From positions 21,348,475-21,412,474 of the forward strand of contig JBANSL010000009.1 in assembly GCA_037127255.1 (NCBI GenBank): a DNA stretch of 64,000 nucleotides, given 5' to 3'. Below are positions 22,301 through 35,093 of the stretch, in pieces. Position 1 is the stretch's first letter. Every line of letters starts with the position of its first letter. The stretch is from Persicaria tinctoria. Its lineage: Eukaryota > Streptophyta > Magnoliopsida > Caryophyllales > Polygonaceae. The notes under the pieces were generated by a model, which did not search any database, was not told where the DNA came from, and worked only from the letters and a program-made list of their open reading frames with translations. The position numbers were made by a program, and so were the translations under genes.

Positions 22301-23174
22301 TGCTTACACCAAAGAGGAAGGGAGAAGCTATTGTTGACTCCTTTTCTTGCTAAGATTCAGAAGTGTAAGAGAGGAAGAAAACAACTTTTCTAGTGATATG
22401 CGAGAGAAGATCATCTACAACACAACATGCACCCTTCGGTGAAACACTTAATTATTTTTGGTATAATTTAACATTGAATTTTTTTTAAAAAATTATATTT
22501 ATATTCCATACTATTATATTTACCTGTTTATAAAATTTTATAATAAAAATCATATTTTCAAAAAATTTAAAAAACATTTACTAAAATAATTGAATTTTTA
22601 ATTATATATATTTTTTAAAACATGATTTTATTATAAAATTTTATAAACAAGTAAATATAATAGTATGAAATGTAAATATAATTTTTAAAATTTTTTCAAT
22701 GTAAAATTATATAAAAAATAATTAAGTGTTGCACCGAAGGGTGCACGTAGTATTGTAGGTGATCTTCGCTCGTGATCTGCAAAGTATTGAATTTGAAATT
22801 TCCCAAAATTAAACACCAAAACTCGCTCCCTCGACCTTATCTCGACTTGAATTTTTAAATCGAATTCATTTATCCGGTTAAATGTCGCTCATATTTCAAA
22901 ATCTCAAGTCAAAGTAGCGAAATTTAAATCCGTCGGAAAAATCCGTTAAAATCATGCCAGAACTCATTTTAAAAGGTTTCAAATAATTCGAGGATCAATA
23001 TTTCCATGCCAAATTAGTTTTCAATTTTTTTTTATTTTTTTTATTTTAGGCTGAAAATCTGTTTCATTAGTTCTAGAATCCGAGTTAGCGAGTTTTCCGT
23101 TAAATTCCGCTTTTAAATTCATTTTGATTTTCCTTTTTCCGAAAAATTAGGATTTAAAAATCTGAGCCTTTACA
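19362..23174 (-). repeat. 3' LTR of the gypsy element (3.8 kb)
   Basis: Full LTR of 3,813 bp. It aligns at both ends with the right LTR: the first 1.57 kb with 28340-29929 and the last 0.31 kb with 41875-42185. Its central part (about 20933-22862) has no counterpart in the right LTR. A GC-rich block with several open frames at 21250-22250 lies in this central part; I do not regard it as coding. Confidence 0.85.
22394..22777. mobile_element. fold-back MITE inside the gypsy 3' LTR
   Basis: Two arms of about 150 bp are inverted repeats, for example AGAAGATCATCTACAAC with its near inverse at the other end and GCACCCTTCGGTG, separated by AT-rich DNA. The ends lie near GATATGCGAGAG. No clear target duplication. 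Whether it is an insertion or an original part of the LTR cannot be told, because the other LTR lacks this region. Confidence 0.55.
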
Positions 23175-23192
23175 TCATCCACCTTTAAAAAC
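23175..23192 (-). other. polypurine tract of the gypsy element
   Basis: On the minus strand AAAGGTGGATGA lies directly before the TG of the 3' LTR, preceded by CGAGGACGAGAC, a combination usual at the 3' end of Tekay-type gypsy elements. Confidence 0.65.
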
Positions 23193-26100
23193 AAGTCTCG
23201 TCCTCGAGACTAAAACCAAAGCAAGGTAGGGGATGAAGTTGGAAGTAGATGAGTCCAAGGGCCATTCCATCGATACCGTAAGTGTCTCATAAGTGCCCCT
23301 ATGAGATCCTCACAGTATCGTCGTTATAATCATAATATCCCCGATAGGTCGTAGGAAGAGTGTGATATGGGCCCCTATCACATTCTTACCCCGACTTCTC
23401 GGTGATATCATAACTCGAAAAGCATTACAACGTCTCCACTTGGTCTTAGCAAGCAGTCTATAAGGGCCCCTATAAAATGCCTGTATCCACTTCGTGGGGT
23501 GTAATAATGCAGGCTCGCTCAAAAAATTAGTTTAAAAAAAGGTTAGTGTCAAAACCATTGAAATTCTCAATCGTGTTCGGTTTTTTCAAAATCCAAGTTA
23601 GTCCTTTTTAAACAACATTCAAAATCCCTTAACTCGATGTTAATCAAGCAAGTTTCAAATCTCAGGAGGTGGAATCATCCACCTCTAAGGGCTAATCTCA
23701 TATTTCCTCCCTAGGTTCCAAGTCAGAATCAAATTCCATTAATTCGGTTCTAGCATCCTAGCAATTCCAAATTACGATATCATATGACATATAACAATCG
23801 TATAACATAGCAATCGCATCACACACTCGTAAACAGGCCATACTCATGTCACGGAGGGTCACATATCATAACATACCTAGCATAATATCATACATAATAG
23901 GAGTCGTCACACCATATCGCAAAGGTTGCACATCGTATCAATAAGATAATCACATCATACTCATACTAACTACCAAGCATAATCACATTAGAGGCATTCA
24001 AGTACCTCCGCACACCATCAATTCATCAAGAAATCAACATCGTCTATAGTATAGAATTCGCACAACACTCGGCCTCAGGTAAAGCATACGCTAGATCAGA
24101 TCCTCAAGAGACCCTGTCTAAAACTACCAATCATGATAAGACAAGACCACTACTCGTCATCCCTTGCATTAAGATCAAGCCAATACTAGTTCTAGACACC
24201 ATTACATCCTACTCATATACAACTCTCTAGCCTCATAATTATCCGCAATCAAGGCCATATATCCGAATCAACTACTAGGTATCCCAAGTCATATGCCCTC
24301 AAGCCATCTAAACTCATATCTCGGAGTTCCCAATCTTACAATTCCCCTATTACGACAAGATTAGCAACTCAACCGATTAACAAAACTCCCATAAAGCATA
24401 CCATCGTCGTAGAGGTCCTCTACCAATTCCATTCTCACCTGCTAAGAGAAATCACAAGTCCTCGACTGAACCAATCTCACGATCGATCCAGACGCTTCTC
24501 AACAATCTCGCTGACTCTTCCTAGGCTATCAAGACTCCGCCTATTCCTCATCCCAAAGAGACATCTTAAATCACCTTACTAACCTGACCACACTTCCCGC
24601 ACCACTAGCCATTCTCTCTAACCATCCACCTCTAAGCATACAACTCATATTGATCATCTCACACATGTCACTCCCGACTAACTCAAACGCAGAAAACCAT
24701 CTAGTGCTGACTCATAACCACGAATCACTGAGTTCTTCATCACCCGCGTCTATCCTCAATGACCAATCACATATTCTACCTACTTGTCCCATTCTGAATC
24801 TCACGAAACCTGAACATCCACAACTCCTCACCCGACCTATTCTAGATCCTCGTCTCAATATATTCCCAAATTTCCTCATTCCAAATCTTACTCAACCTTT
24901 ACCATTCGAAATCCTTAAGTAATCCTACTCCAGTTCCTCATCTCTTCATATTCCTAAATTGCCTCAAGCTCCTACTTCTTACCCATGACACCTCCCCGTC
25001 CAAAGCCCTCTTTTACCGATCATTATTTCCGCATAATCCCTAAATCGCCCTCATCCGAGTTCCCCACGTACCGCCATTTTGCCAACCTTCTAAAATCCTT
25101 CATCCTCTAACGCTCCCAATACATTCTGCTTTGCCTAGTTCCCAATTCCAAGCTTAGAATCTCCTCGTCTCAACCTCAAGCCCACAACCTTACTAGAAAT
25201 CTCAACGACATCTTTGCGTAGCTATCAACCTTTTCTCGAAGACTCATCTCATATCCTCGGATACCTCAATAGCCACAACAACCACCACTCATAAATCCCG
25301 ATTCATTCCCTAGGCTAAAATCCTCCAACAATGCATCTAAAAATCCTTCACTCACGGATTCTCCAAGCACTGCCAATTCTATCGAAACAATCCCCAAATA
25401 CTCATCACACGTACAACCCTCATATGGTCAACCTAATACCCAAGATCGATAATTTCCCAAGAAACCTCATACCATTCTTCCTTAGCGATGCCTCAACCTC
25501 ATCATGTACCAGGACCGCTCCCAATCATCGCACATAAAACCTAGTCCCAAATTCTACGATTCCATAGACATTCCTTAATCGATCATCCTCAACGCTGCCC
25601 ACGATTTGCTTCTAGGCTGTCTAGACACTCTCACCCGGCACATTAACCCGTCTATCAACACATCCCCTCGAGAATCTATCTGATCCATTCCTAGCTCACT
25701 CATCCACCTCTAGAACTACACTAACCACCTATACTTGCATGCACTACCTACCGACACTTCTAGCTAGGATCTCTTCCTCGAAATCTCGCCATGCTAACTT
25801 TACTCTTCACCTAAGACATACCTGGAAGCTCAATTATACTCACTGACTGCTATCTCCGACAAGCCCTAACTCACTCGACCCTACCCAAGCTAACACATCC
25901 TTCCTGCACTCCTTCTCGCACAACCAATGACCAACTCGAAGACCTCAATCTCCCTACCACCTTCCGACCTAGCTTGCCGAAGAATCCCACAGCTTAAGCC
26001 CTATAATAAAGCACCACCACACATGTATCCCATAACCTTCTTACTAGCAAGTCAGTATACCAAAGTATCGAGGCGCACCATCATAAACACAAGTTAGTCA

Positions 26101-28323
26101 GCCACTCATTTACTATCGGCTCAACATATCAGTCATCACACATCCATTTAGTCAGTTCCAAGCCTAGGAGAGATCGCAATTCAGATGAAGAACATCATTC
26201 ATTGAGTTATCTAGGAGGATTATGTCCGCAACCACCGTCTTCGAAAGGCGTCCGTCCTTTGGTGACGTCGATCCTAGGGTCCATGGACCCACCACGCTTC
26301 CGATGCGCCACTCTGATGCCATTCGATCGTTCTTTTTCTCTTCTATGTCAATGTCCATCAAGGGGATCGCGAGGGGCTAGAAGTCACGGAGATAGGGGAG
26401 GGCAAGGGAGGATAACACGACTTCCTTAAGGATTCAGACGTAGACAAAACTAGAGATGACGAGACTCAAGACAAGACGCAAACCCGAGAGTTACAACAAT
26501 GCCCTTAGGGTATTCTATGAGGTTATAAGTGTGGCAAGCAAACACATAACAATCACGAAATATCTCAATCATATTATTCCACACTAGCATGTACTTATTA
26601 ACAAGAATAGAGTCCTATGGATTCATAACATGTTAACATAATCAACTTTACATGCACGCGGAAGAGGCTAAAACTTATCATCTCATGTACTAATCTTGCT
26701 TGACATATTAAGATCATGTATGCACGAACAGACACTAGACATATGCAACATAAGTTATATATGACATAGCGAGCATTATAGGATATCACATGTATAATTC
26801 ATTACTCATTTTAGGTGTACACATTAGTAGGTCAACACAATGTGGGATCAAGGTAAGCATGTTAAGATGCACTCTAACAATCATGTTGGGGGATATGGTG
26901 AAGTCATTTGGGCATAACAACTACCACATTAGTACAGCCATGAACGCGTAGTATGAAAAGTATGGCACATAATTGCATGATGGTCCATAATTAGGAGACA
27001 TATATCCTACATGATACTACCAACACTCATTAAGCAAGTACATAGGCAACAAGGTTCAATATGATCAACTTAACATGCTAAGAATTTATTTCACATGGTA
27101 CTCATACAAGAGGGTTGACCACACTATCATGGACCTAATTCAATTGAGAAGTAATATTATAGGGATTCGTACATTCAGCATATATATTCATCCATAAGTG
27201 TAATCATGCAAGATATATGGCAAGTCATGCTGGAATATACTAACACATCATGTCATACAATCACAAGGAGGGTTCCTATTATAACTGGACAAAATTCTCC
27301 AAGGGCATTCACCGACTCATCACCCCGTTTCCTCGTGGGACGCTAGCATGAATCGTTGGGTAGGACTCAAGGACATTCACAATGTTTCCGAGAGGTGAGG
27401 GTAGAACTCGTGCTTAGAATCTTGCGGTAAGAAGACATGATTGACCATTACGAGGATTGAATGGGATGACTCCTTGAGATAATTCACTTCTGGCTCCAAA
27501 CTACTACAATCATCACTCCCACTAACATGCTCATGTAACCCTCACATTTGACATAATTTCCGAAGGTATTAGTTGACCAACCTAAATTTCCCATGGAAGA
27601 CACCAACGTTAGGTACGAGACTCGATAGAAGCATAGATAGTCGAATACCAAACAGGACTCGAAACAGGGAGAGCAAATGCTTCTCGACCCTCACTAACAT
27701 GCCTAAATGTTTTAGTAGGACACATGACGGAGTCTGAATCATCAAGGAGTTGGAATTATGGAAGGGCTATCCCGACAAGACGAGAATTCCGATAACACAA
27801 GGACAAGGTTTCCTCCCACTATCCCGTTCACACATTCAATTATTTACATGATCAAGTTAAGGCATACCGATTAGTTCTCTAGCCTAACCACAATAGCGCT
27901 CAGCACGGAAGCAACCAACAGAATTTATATGACCCTCTTCGAGGAGGATCGCCCTCGGGCCTAGTTAAATATAAGACGTACAAGCACAGAAACGATATAT
28001 GCCGTCCTTCGAGGGACGGCTGACCGGAGGGGGAAAATACCTCACGGCCTCCTAACCCATTCTACTCCAACCCTCGGGCTCCTTGGAGTCTTCAAAACCC
28101 GCATGTGAAAGAAAGCTAGTATTTTGCCTACCTTCCCCGAATTCTACATCCATAAGGGATGTCTACCGCATAGTCTCTACCCCACGAGATTACCGATCCT
28201 AGTTGATCGATCTAAGTCCAATTAAATTAATTTTTCCCTTTTGAAATCACTTGAAAACCATTTGAAAACATTGAGCCATTTTCAAAACCACTTCAACCTA
28301 TCATACTCGGTTTGCAAAACCTC
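23193..28323 (-). other. internal region of the gypsy element without coding sequence
   Basis: About 5.1 kb with only short frames and many stops in all six frames. I found no capsid, protease, reverse transcriptase, RNase H, integrase or chromodomain motif. A second tRNA-like match (minus-strand TGGCATCAGAGTGGCG near 26314) resembles a degenerate primer site. Confidence 0.6.
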
Positions 28324-28335
28324 GCTCTGATACCA
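28324..28335 (-). other. primer binding site of the gypsy element
   Basis: Minus strand TGGTATCAGAGC, complementary to the 3' end of plant initiator tRNA-Met, 4 nt from the LTR edge. Confidence 0.85.
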
Positions 28336-28339
28336 ACTT

Positions 28340-29929
28340 TGTAACGGCCCGGGATTATGATTCTCGGGTTACGTTTCGAGGGATGAAACCCCTCGTTAGG
28401 CTCTTGCGCCCCGAGTACAGGTTGAAGGTTTCAAATTCTACTGTAACGTTTTCAAGTGGGATTTCATACCCAAAATTCAAAGGGATCGTTGCAATCCCCG
28501 AGGAAGTCCCCTGTACCTTCCATAAGTCTAAGCGTGGAAAACTAACAGTCATGCAAATAGTAGAATCAAGGTGTAATACAAAAAGGTGCCACGATAGAGC
28601 CGGGTCAAAACCAAATCAATAGGCGTATTTATCGAAATCTATGGTTGGACCGTTTCTTTGCAATCGCCCAAGAGAGTTCCCACGTTACAGAAGCAAGGAA
28701 CAAACATGCTGCAAAACAAACCTAAAAAAATATATATGCGGGGCGGTGTCAGATCGAAGCCCTACACAATATAATCCCCAACAAGCAGACACATACACAC
28801 GCTAGTCCTAATAAAGATGCTTCTAGATGCAAGGCGGAATATTAACACACCAGCATGGTCCTAAGATCAAGTGCATAAATATAATAAGGCTTTAGCACCG
28901 AATACCAAGTGGTATATCCCTGTCCTACCTCCACCGCCTTTCGATAGGGCTGAGACTGGCCAGCTCGTGAATGCACTCAATAATAATCGGGTGGCACGCA
29001 TGCCCAACCCGCTCCACAATAAAGCCCACATGCATCTCATAATATAAGGAAGTTTCATGACTCGATTGACTCAGGACGGGACCCGATGGGACTAGGTCGT
29101 CCTATAACTCTAGCAATGACTCTAGTTACTTCACAGATAATGACCGTTCTGTTTACAAAAGCAACGAGTAAACGAATGCTCAATCATGAGTGCAATCCTA
29201 GCAGGATACTACATGACATCCTTTATTATGAATGCAAGCACCTAGTATGCACATGGTTACAAGGAGGGAGATCTCTTTTCGAATCTGAGTGAGCTCATAT
29301 AGGAACTCACCTAGCTATGCAGAACAGCATAATAGAAGATCCAACAGACATCATTCATAATCACAAGGTATTACCTAGACACATATTAGGACATATATAT
29401 AAGTATACGTCTAATCATTCAACTATTCAAGCACACATCATTCAACGAGGATAACAATCATATCGCAATCATCATCACATCAAGTTCAACCACTCATCAT
29501 GATGCCACATTCCATAAGACCATATCATTAACATCATTCATTTCCACCGCATTCATATATTCGCAATAATACTCATATATCCGCATGACCATATATCTCC
29601 AAAGTTCATCATATTAATCATAGCTCATAAGGCATAAGTCAAATGATACGAAATTCTAATATCTCATCATGCCGTTAGTCATTCATTCATGCCATTAGTT
29701 CACACAAATCATGATATTAAACAATCATTCACATCAATCATGCTCGTTAGTCATCGATCACATAATCCCAGAGTTAGTCCCGCATGTTTCAAAACCTGAG
29801 TTAACTAGATAGAAATTCCGATATTGGAAAATGTTCGTCAAATACCTTTTTAAATCTCCAACTCTATTAATATTATATTTTAAATCTCAATTATATTACA
29901 TAATATTTCAAATGCTATTTCATTTTAAA
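28340..29929 (-). repeat. 5' LTR of the gypsy element, left part
   Basis: About 1.59 kb closely similar to 19362-20932. It is cut by the copia insertion at about 29930 and resumes at 41875. Confidence 0.85.
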
Positions 29930-29931
29930 TA

Positions 29932-30011
29932 GTAAGACCTTACCATCTGCTGTAAGACCTTACCACCCGCTGTAAGACCTTATCACCAGCTGTAAGACCT
30001 TATCACCTGCT
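29932..30011. repeat. four tandem 20-bp GTAAGACCTTACCACCTGCT units
   Basis: Four consecutive 20-bp copies (29932, 29952, 29972, 29992) with few changes. Two copies of the same unit occur inside both copia LTRs (from 30123 and near 40796), so the array at the edge is probably an expansion of LTR sequence. Confidence 0.85.
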
Positions 30012-30044
30012 ATTTTATTTTAAATCTCAATTATATTACATAAT

Positions 30045-30926
30045 ATTTTAAATCTCTATAAAGGGGGGGAGGGGGGGAAGGGGGGTTGGATAGAGTATGT
30101 AAACTTTTCGCAAACCGAAACAGTAAGACCTTACCACCTGCTGTAAGACCTTATCTGAGAAGCAAAAACCGATTAGCAAAGATAGTAAACAATCGATAAG
30201 CAAAAGTAAACCAATAGAAACTTAAAGCACACGATACTTGTTAACGAGGTTCGGCACAACCGCCTACGTCCCCGCCTAGGGTTATTCAACCCGTAGAATT
30301 CAACACACTTTATTTCACTTTATCTTATGTGGTCTAGATACAACCTCTAGAAGACTTACCCACTTCTAGACTACCTTTCTATCTAGCAACCCAAACTTCC
30401 TAGTGAAACAAAGCACCTATGGATACTGAAGTACCCTATACGTTTGGGTAAGGAAACCCTTAGTATAACCTAGATGAATTGTACTATAAAGCGTAATGAA
30501 ACCTCACACACACTCAAAGTAAATACAACACTTAGCGACAAGAGTTGCGTGAGATCGAATGCTTGAAGAAGGCTTGAATGCAGTGAACGTTTTAGCATTG
30601 TAGAGGATGTCTCTTCTGCAAACATCTTCTTTTCTTTATATAGACTGGACCTTTGAAATTCAAACGTCAGAAACTTTTCTTCAAATCTGTTGAAGGTTGT
30701 TTTGCCAAATCCTCTTGAGAGATCTTCTAGTCGTTTGAACGAGAGTCTAGAACCTTCTCTGCAGATTTGTTGAGAAAGCGTCAAAGATCTAGAGAACTTG
30801 GAGATTTGTTGGTTGTTTGAAGATCTGCTCAAATCCCTGCAAAATCTCCAACAAAACTAAAGAGATATGCAAGAGGAATTAAGATAAATTTTTTGTTCAA
30901 GTCCGAACAAATCCATAAGCACCACC
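30045..30926 (-). repeat. 3' LTR of the copia element (left edge rearranged)
   Basis: About 880 bp nearly identical to 40735-41593 over its whole length. The first 37 bp of the right LTR are missing here; they are replaced by the 20-bp array and a repeated piece of gypsy LTR. Confidence 0.8.
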
Positions 30927-31036
30927 ACTTGTCTTTCAACAAGAAGGGAAGAGAAAGTGTTCAAAACCCATGCAGTTTAAAACATAAATTTAAAGAGTTT
31001 CCAAGACCAGCACAAGAAACAGATCCACCAGCACCA

Positions 31037-32686
31037 TCACTCGTCATCAGAAAGCACCACCACATCCTCGTCGTACCACTGGCCATACTTCGGAGGAACA
31101 CCATCCTCATCTGGGCGGCCTTTGTAGATCTTCTCACGCCAACGATCCTTACCATTCTTCACATGAAAATTGCCCAACATCGTAGTTTGCCTCCTAGCCT
31201 CTTCATCCCGCCACTTCTTCACTATACCATACTCCTCCACTTTGAGAATGTTTGGCTCTAGGAAGAGAGGTCGTAGGATAGGACGACTGGTCACCTTGTG
31301 TTCACAATTGAGGAGAATGGTCTTAGCCGTTTCCTCGACGTGCTGAACTGTGTCGGTATCCATTGGCAAGATTGTAGTGGTTGCCCGGTGATTCAAGCAA
31401 CAAAGCATGAAAAGCTGATTCAACTTTTCATTTAGAATCATTATCTGCTCGTGGCTGTAAACCTGGCGATCGACAATGTCTACTCTGGCGGCGTTGACGT
31501 CCTTCCTCAGAGAGTCAACCTCAGCTTCCAGAATCTCGATCCTTTCCTCCGGTTTCACTGTGTCCCCTTGAGCCTGAGACGAGGGTTTTAGAACCCAGCC
31601 ACCGGCTAGAGTTTGTTCCATCCCCAGGCGCTTCCAGCAGTCTTCATCTATACGACCGGTGTGAGAAATAAATTCCTCTCCTTGAATGTCAACATTGAGG
31701 AACTCAAAAATCTTGGGAAGAAAATTTGCATAGGGGAGAGGTGCAGTCAAGGGAGTGTTGATAGTGTGGAGCATGCAGGTAAGGATGAGATCGGGGACAT
31801 CCAACTCATGACCTTCCATAATCAGGTAAAGGTAGTGCAGCAAGTTGTCGGTGACAAGCTCGTGAGAATTCTTCCTAGGCAGGACACATCGAGCAAGAAT
31901 GGTAAAGACCAGTTTAGCCTCAAGAGATAAGACATTATGTGTGTGTTTAGGATTGGGCTTAGAGGTTTCAGCAGAAGCAGAGCGACGAACAAAGAGTTCT
32001 TTTTGGCCTTTGTAAATACAGTAGGCTTTGGTAGGATGAGTAATAGTGTTGATGGTTTCAGGGGTGCCGAGAATAAGAGCTAAAGAGGAGTGAGTAAGGG
32101 TGTTCTGGCGCTGCTTCACCTGAGAATAAAGAGTAAGAACCCCCTTTTCTCGGCTAGCAGTAAGGTTGACAAAGAATAGCCTAGTCAGAAGAGGGTAAGA
32201 TACAGTACTGGGATTGAGAAAAGACCAGATATGTGATTTCTTCAGTATATTGACACAACGGAGTTTTGTTGATTCTAGAAATTCTAGATCTACATGCTCA
32301 CAGAAGTTAATGGGTCGATGAATAAACTCGTCCCTCCACATTTCGGATGTCGTATGATTAATAAACCAACAGTGAGGGACATCGGAGAATACCTCGGGAG
32401 GAATCGGAACCTGAAGATGGTGTTGACAAGGTGCCTTCTTTGGAGGCCGGGGGTTCATTTGGCGCGGATGATTGTGAGACGGATAGCGGGCTCCCGTTTG
32501 ATGACCTTCCGGTGGGAGCGAGTTCCTTCTTTATCACTCTCGGAGGAGGTTTCCAGTTGCCGGAGAAGAGCTTTGCCATTGAAGTCGTCATCGATTGTTA
32601 TTTCTTTGCCCTTGTAATCAGAGGAACGGTGATGCTTTGTTCCGGATCTGGTAGTGGGAGGGGAAGAGGGCTTCTTCGGAGACATG
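31037..32686 (-). pseudogene. accessory third ORF of the copia element, putative plant transposon protein
   Basis: A frame of 473 codons (32458-31037) contains a domain like the plant 'putative transposon protein' family (LTRLFFVNLTASREKGVL, then SSLALILGTPE), a coiled-coil-like stretch (EERIEILEAEVDSLRKDV) and an acidic C-terminus. Upstream, a Ser/Lys-rich N-terminal part starts at ATG 32686 (MSPKKPSSPPTTRSG) and overlaps the main frame in another phase, so one frameshift separates them near 32458. A minus-strand TATTTATA lies about 100 bp upstream. It has the same orientation as pol and lies between pol and the 3' LTR. Function unknown; it is not recognisably an envelope protein (no signal peptide or clear membrane segment). 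Confidence 0.6.
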
Positions 32687-33076
32687 GTGAGGAGAGAGCA
32701 CTTGAGTGTTCTTGGGAAGTGATGAAAACAGAGAAGGGGAGAGAGAAGAAAAGAGGGCGTGTGATGTGACTGAAGGAAGAGATGCATATAAATAGGGAGA
32801 GGAGGCTTTTGAACTTCCATATCCCGTACGAAGAATCCGGCCATATCTCTTCATTTTCAAAATAACTTAACCACTTTTCAAGAAAAGATAAATACAAGGA
32901 ATTTGGATAAAAACAAATTTTAACCTTGAATAAAATACGGAAAGTATAAAAACAAAAAAAAATCTTTAGGATAAATATCTAAAGAGATATTACCTAAAAG
33001 ATTTGATCCATAAATTTGTATTTGAAATTTAAATTTTAACGTCAAACTATTACAAAGTAAAACTTTAAATTTTAAC

Positions 33077-34259
33077 TCAAGATCTTGATATAGGAGATAA
33101 TACCAATATCATAAGATACGATTGCTCCTCACACATCGATGCTTCCTTGTTAAGCATTCCAAGTTCTAATCTAATGAAATTTAACTTGTCTTCGGGTAGA
33201 GGTTTCGTAAAGATATCTGCAAGTTGAAGCTCAGTAGAAATGAATGTCAATGACACATCTCCTTTTTCAACATGATCTCGGATGAAATGGTGTCTCACAT
33301 CAATGTGTTTTGTTCTTGAGTGTTGTACAAGATTTTTGGAGATAGAAATAGCACTAGTATTATCACATTTGATAAGAATGCCCTTATAGTGGATTCTAAG
33401 ATCTTGGAGTTGTTGTGCAATCCATAAGACTTGCGAACAACATGCTCCATAATACCGAAAACAAAATAAACTAAACTAAACTAACCCTAATCTATCGGCC
33501 GAAGCCACTGTAAGGCTCCCAAGTGCCAAAGAAGAAGAAGCCCCCCTTCCTTTCTGATAATACGAGTATATATATATATAAAACTTTGATAAAATTACAA
33601 TTTCAGCCCACACCATTTAAAGAATTAAAATCCAACCCAGCACCCAATTCTAATTGCAAACCATCATCCAACTTTAGCAATTTTTTGCACTTTAGCTTCC
33701 ATGGTCGGATCCAATGATTCTCGCTGCTCTGTATTGACTCTTGAATTTTCATAATATTATCCTCAAAATGCCTGAAATAAATAAAAACTCGGTGTAGACT
33801 CCGAAAATGCAAAATAAAATAAATAAAGTGTAAAATATGATAAATATGCAAGAAAATGTTCTAAACTAATATGCAAATGCAACCCTAAAATATGACTAAA
33901 TTAGATGTCATCACTCCAGCAGCAATATATTCAACTTCGGCCGTTGATAGCGCCATTGAATTTTGCTTCTTGGAATACCAACTGATAAGAGATGTCACAA
34001 GAAATTGACAACACCCTGATGTGCTTTTTCTATCCACTTTATACCCTGCAAAATCAGTATCGGAGAATCTGATAAGATCAAAGCTTGTTTGATGTGGGTA
34101 CCATAATCCGAGATCTTTAGTACAATTAAGATATCTCAAGATCCTCTTAACCGCGATCAGATGTGATTGCTTTGGATTAGCTTGGAATCTTGCATACATA
34201 CAAACGCTGAACATAATGTCAGGTCTACTAGCAGTAAGATATAGGAGAGAGCCGATCAT
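33077..34259 (-). pseudogene. pol: copia RNase H, split by a solo LTR
   Basis: The first part (34259-33919) has SLLYLTASRPDIMFSV, DRKSTSG and STAEVEYIAA, all typical of copia RNase H. The gene is cut by a 464-bp solo LTR and resumes at 33444, ending with HHFIRDHVEKGD, TELQLADIFTKPLP and ELGMLNK near 33180. Both parts match the C-terminal end of pol. Confidence 0.8.
33450..33913 (-). mobile_element. 464-bp solo LTR in RNase H
   Basis: Flanked by perfect 5-bp duplications CTCCA (33445-33449 and 33914-33918). On the minus strand it begins TGATGACATC, as many plant gypsy LTRs do, and carries a TATATATATATA stretch, but ends in TA rather than CA. No internal region, so a solo LTR is the simplest reading. 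Confidence 0.7.
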
Positions 34260-34457
34260 ACCTCGAAATTCTTTCTAATTTACCTCTTTGCCGGTAAGAT
34301 CTTGATCCAGAGAAAGTGTGGAAAACATATGAGTTTTTGCTACCTTAGAATCAATCATCTTGTATTTCTTGAGTAGCTCTCGTGTATACTTCCCTTGATT
34401 AAGGAAAATGCCTTTTGAACTTTAATGTACGTGAACACCAAGAAAGAAGTTCAATTC

Positions 34458-35084
34458 TCACATCATGCTCATCTCAAACTCCTTGCACATAATGTTAGAG
34501 AATTCCTTGCACAAAGAATCATTAGTAGCTCCGAAAAGAATATCATCAACATAAATTTGGACGACAAGTATATCCTTTCCATGGGTATTGATGAAGAGAG
34601 TTATGTCAATCAACCCTCTTTTAAAATCGTTTTCCAAGAGATATTTAGAAAGCCGCTCGTACCAAGCGCTCGGGGCGGTCTTTAAACCGTACAGAGCTTT
34701 ATCAAGCTTGAAAACATGCTCCGGAAATTCATCGTTTTCAAAGCCTGGAGGTTGAGCAACATAAACTTCTTCATCCAAAAAACCATTAAGAAAGGCACAC
34801 TTTACAACCATTTGATAAAGCTTGATATTCATGAAGGATGCAAAGGCAAGAAGCATACGAATGGCTTCTAGTCTGGCTACAGGAGCGAAAGTCTTCTCAT
34901 AATCAATACCTTCTTCTTGATTATATCCTTGTGCAACTAGTCGTGCCTTGTTTCGGATAATATTGCCTCCTTCGTCTAGCTTGTTTCGAAATACCCATCG
35001 AGTTCTAATAATCGACTTTCCCTTCGGCTTAGCCGTAAGAGTCCATAATTTATTGCGTTCAAACTCGTTGAGTTCATTTTGCAT
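34458..35084 (-). pseudogene. pol: copia reverse transcriptase
   Basis: Open for 208 codons with KARLVAQGYNQEEGIDY, PPGFE, KALYGLK and the catalytic YVDD box (IYVDDILFGAT). The earlier conserved catalytic Asp (in the family, DVKSAFLNG) is Val here (VVKCAFLNG), so this copy should be inactive. Frame breaks separate it from RNase H (34260-34457) and from the integrase linker (35085-35094). Confidence 0.85.
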
Positions 35085-35093
35085 AGCTATGAT

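Noticed and set aside
31037..32458. Envelope gene of a retrovirus-like element
   Set aside because: No signal peptide, membrane anchor or glycoprotein-like pattern; the domain resembles a plant transposon protein instead.
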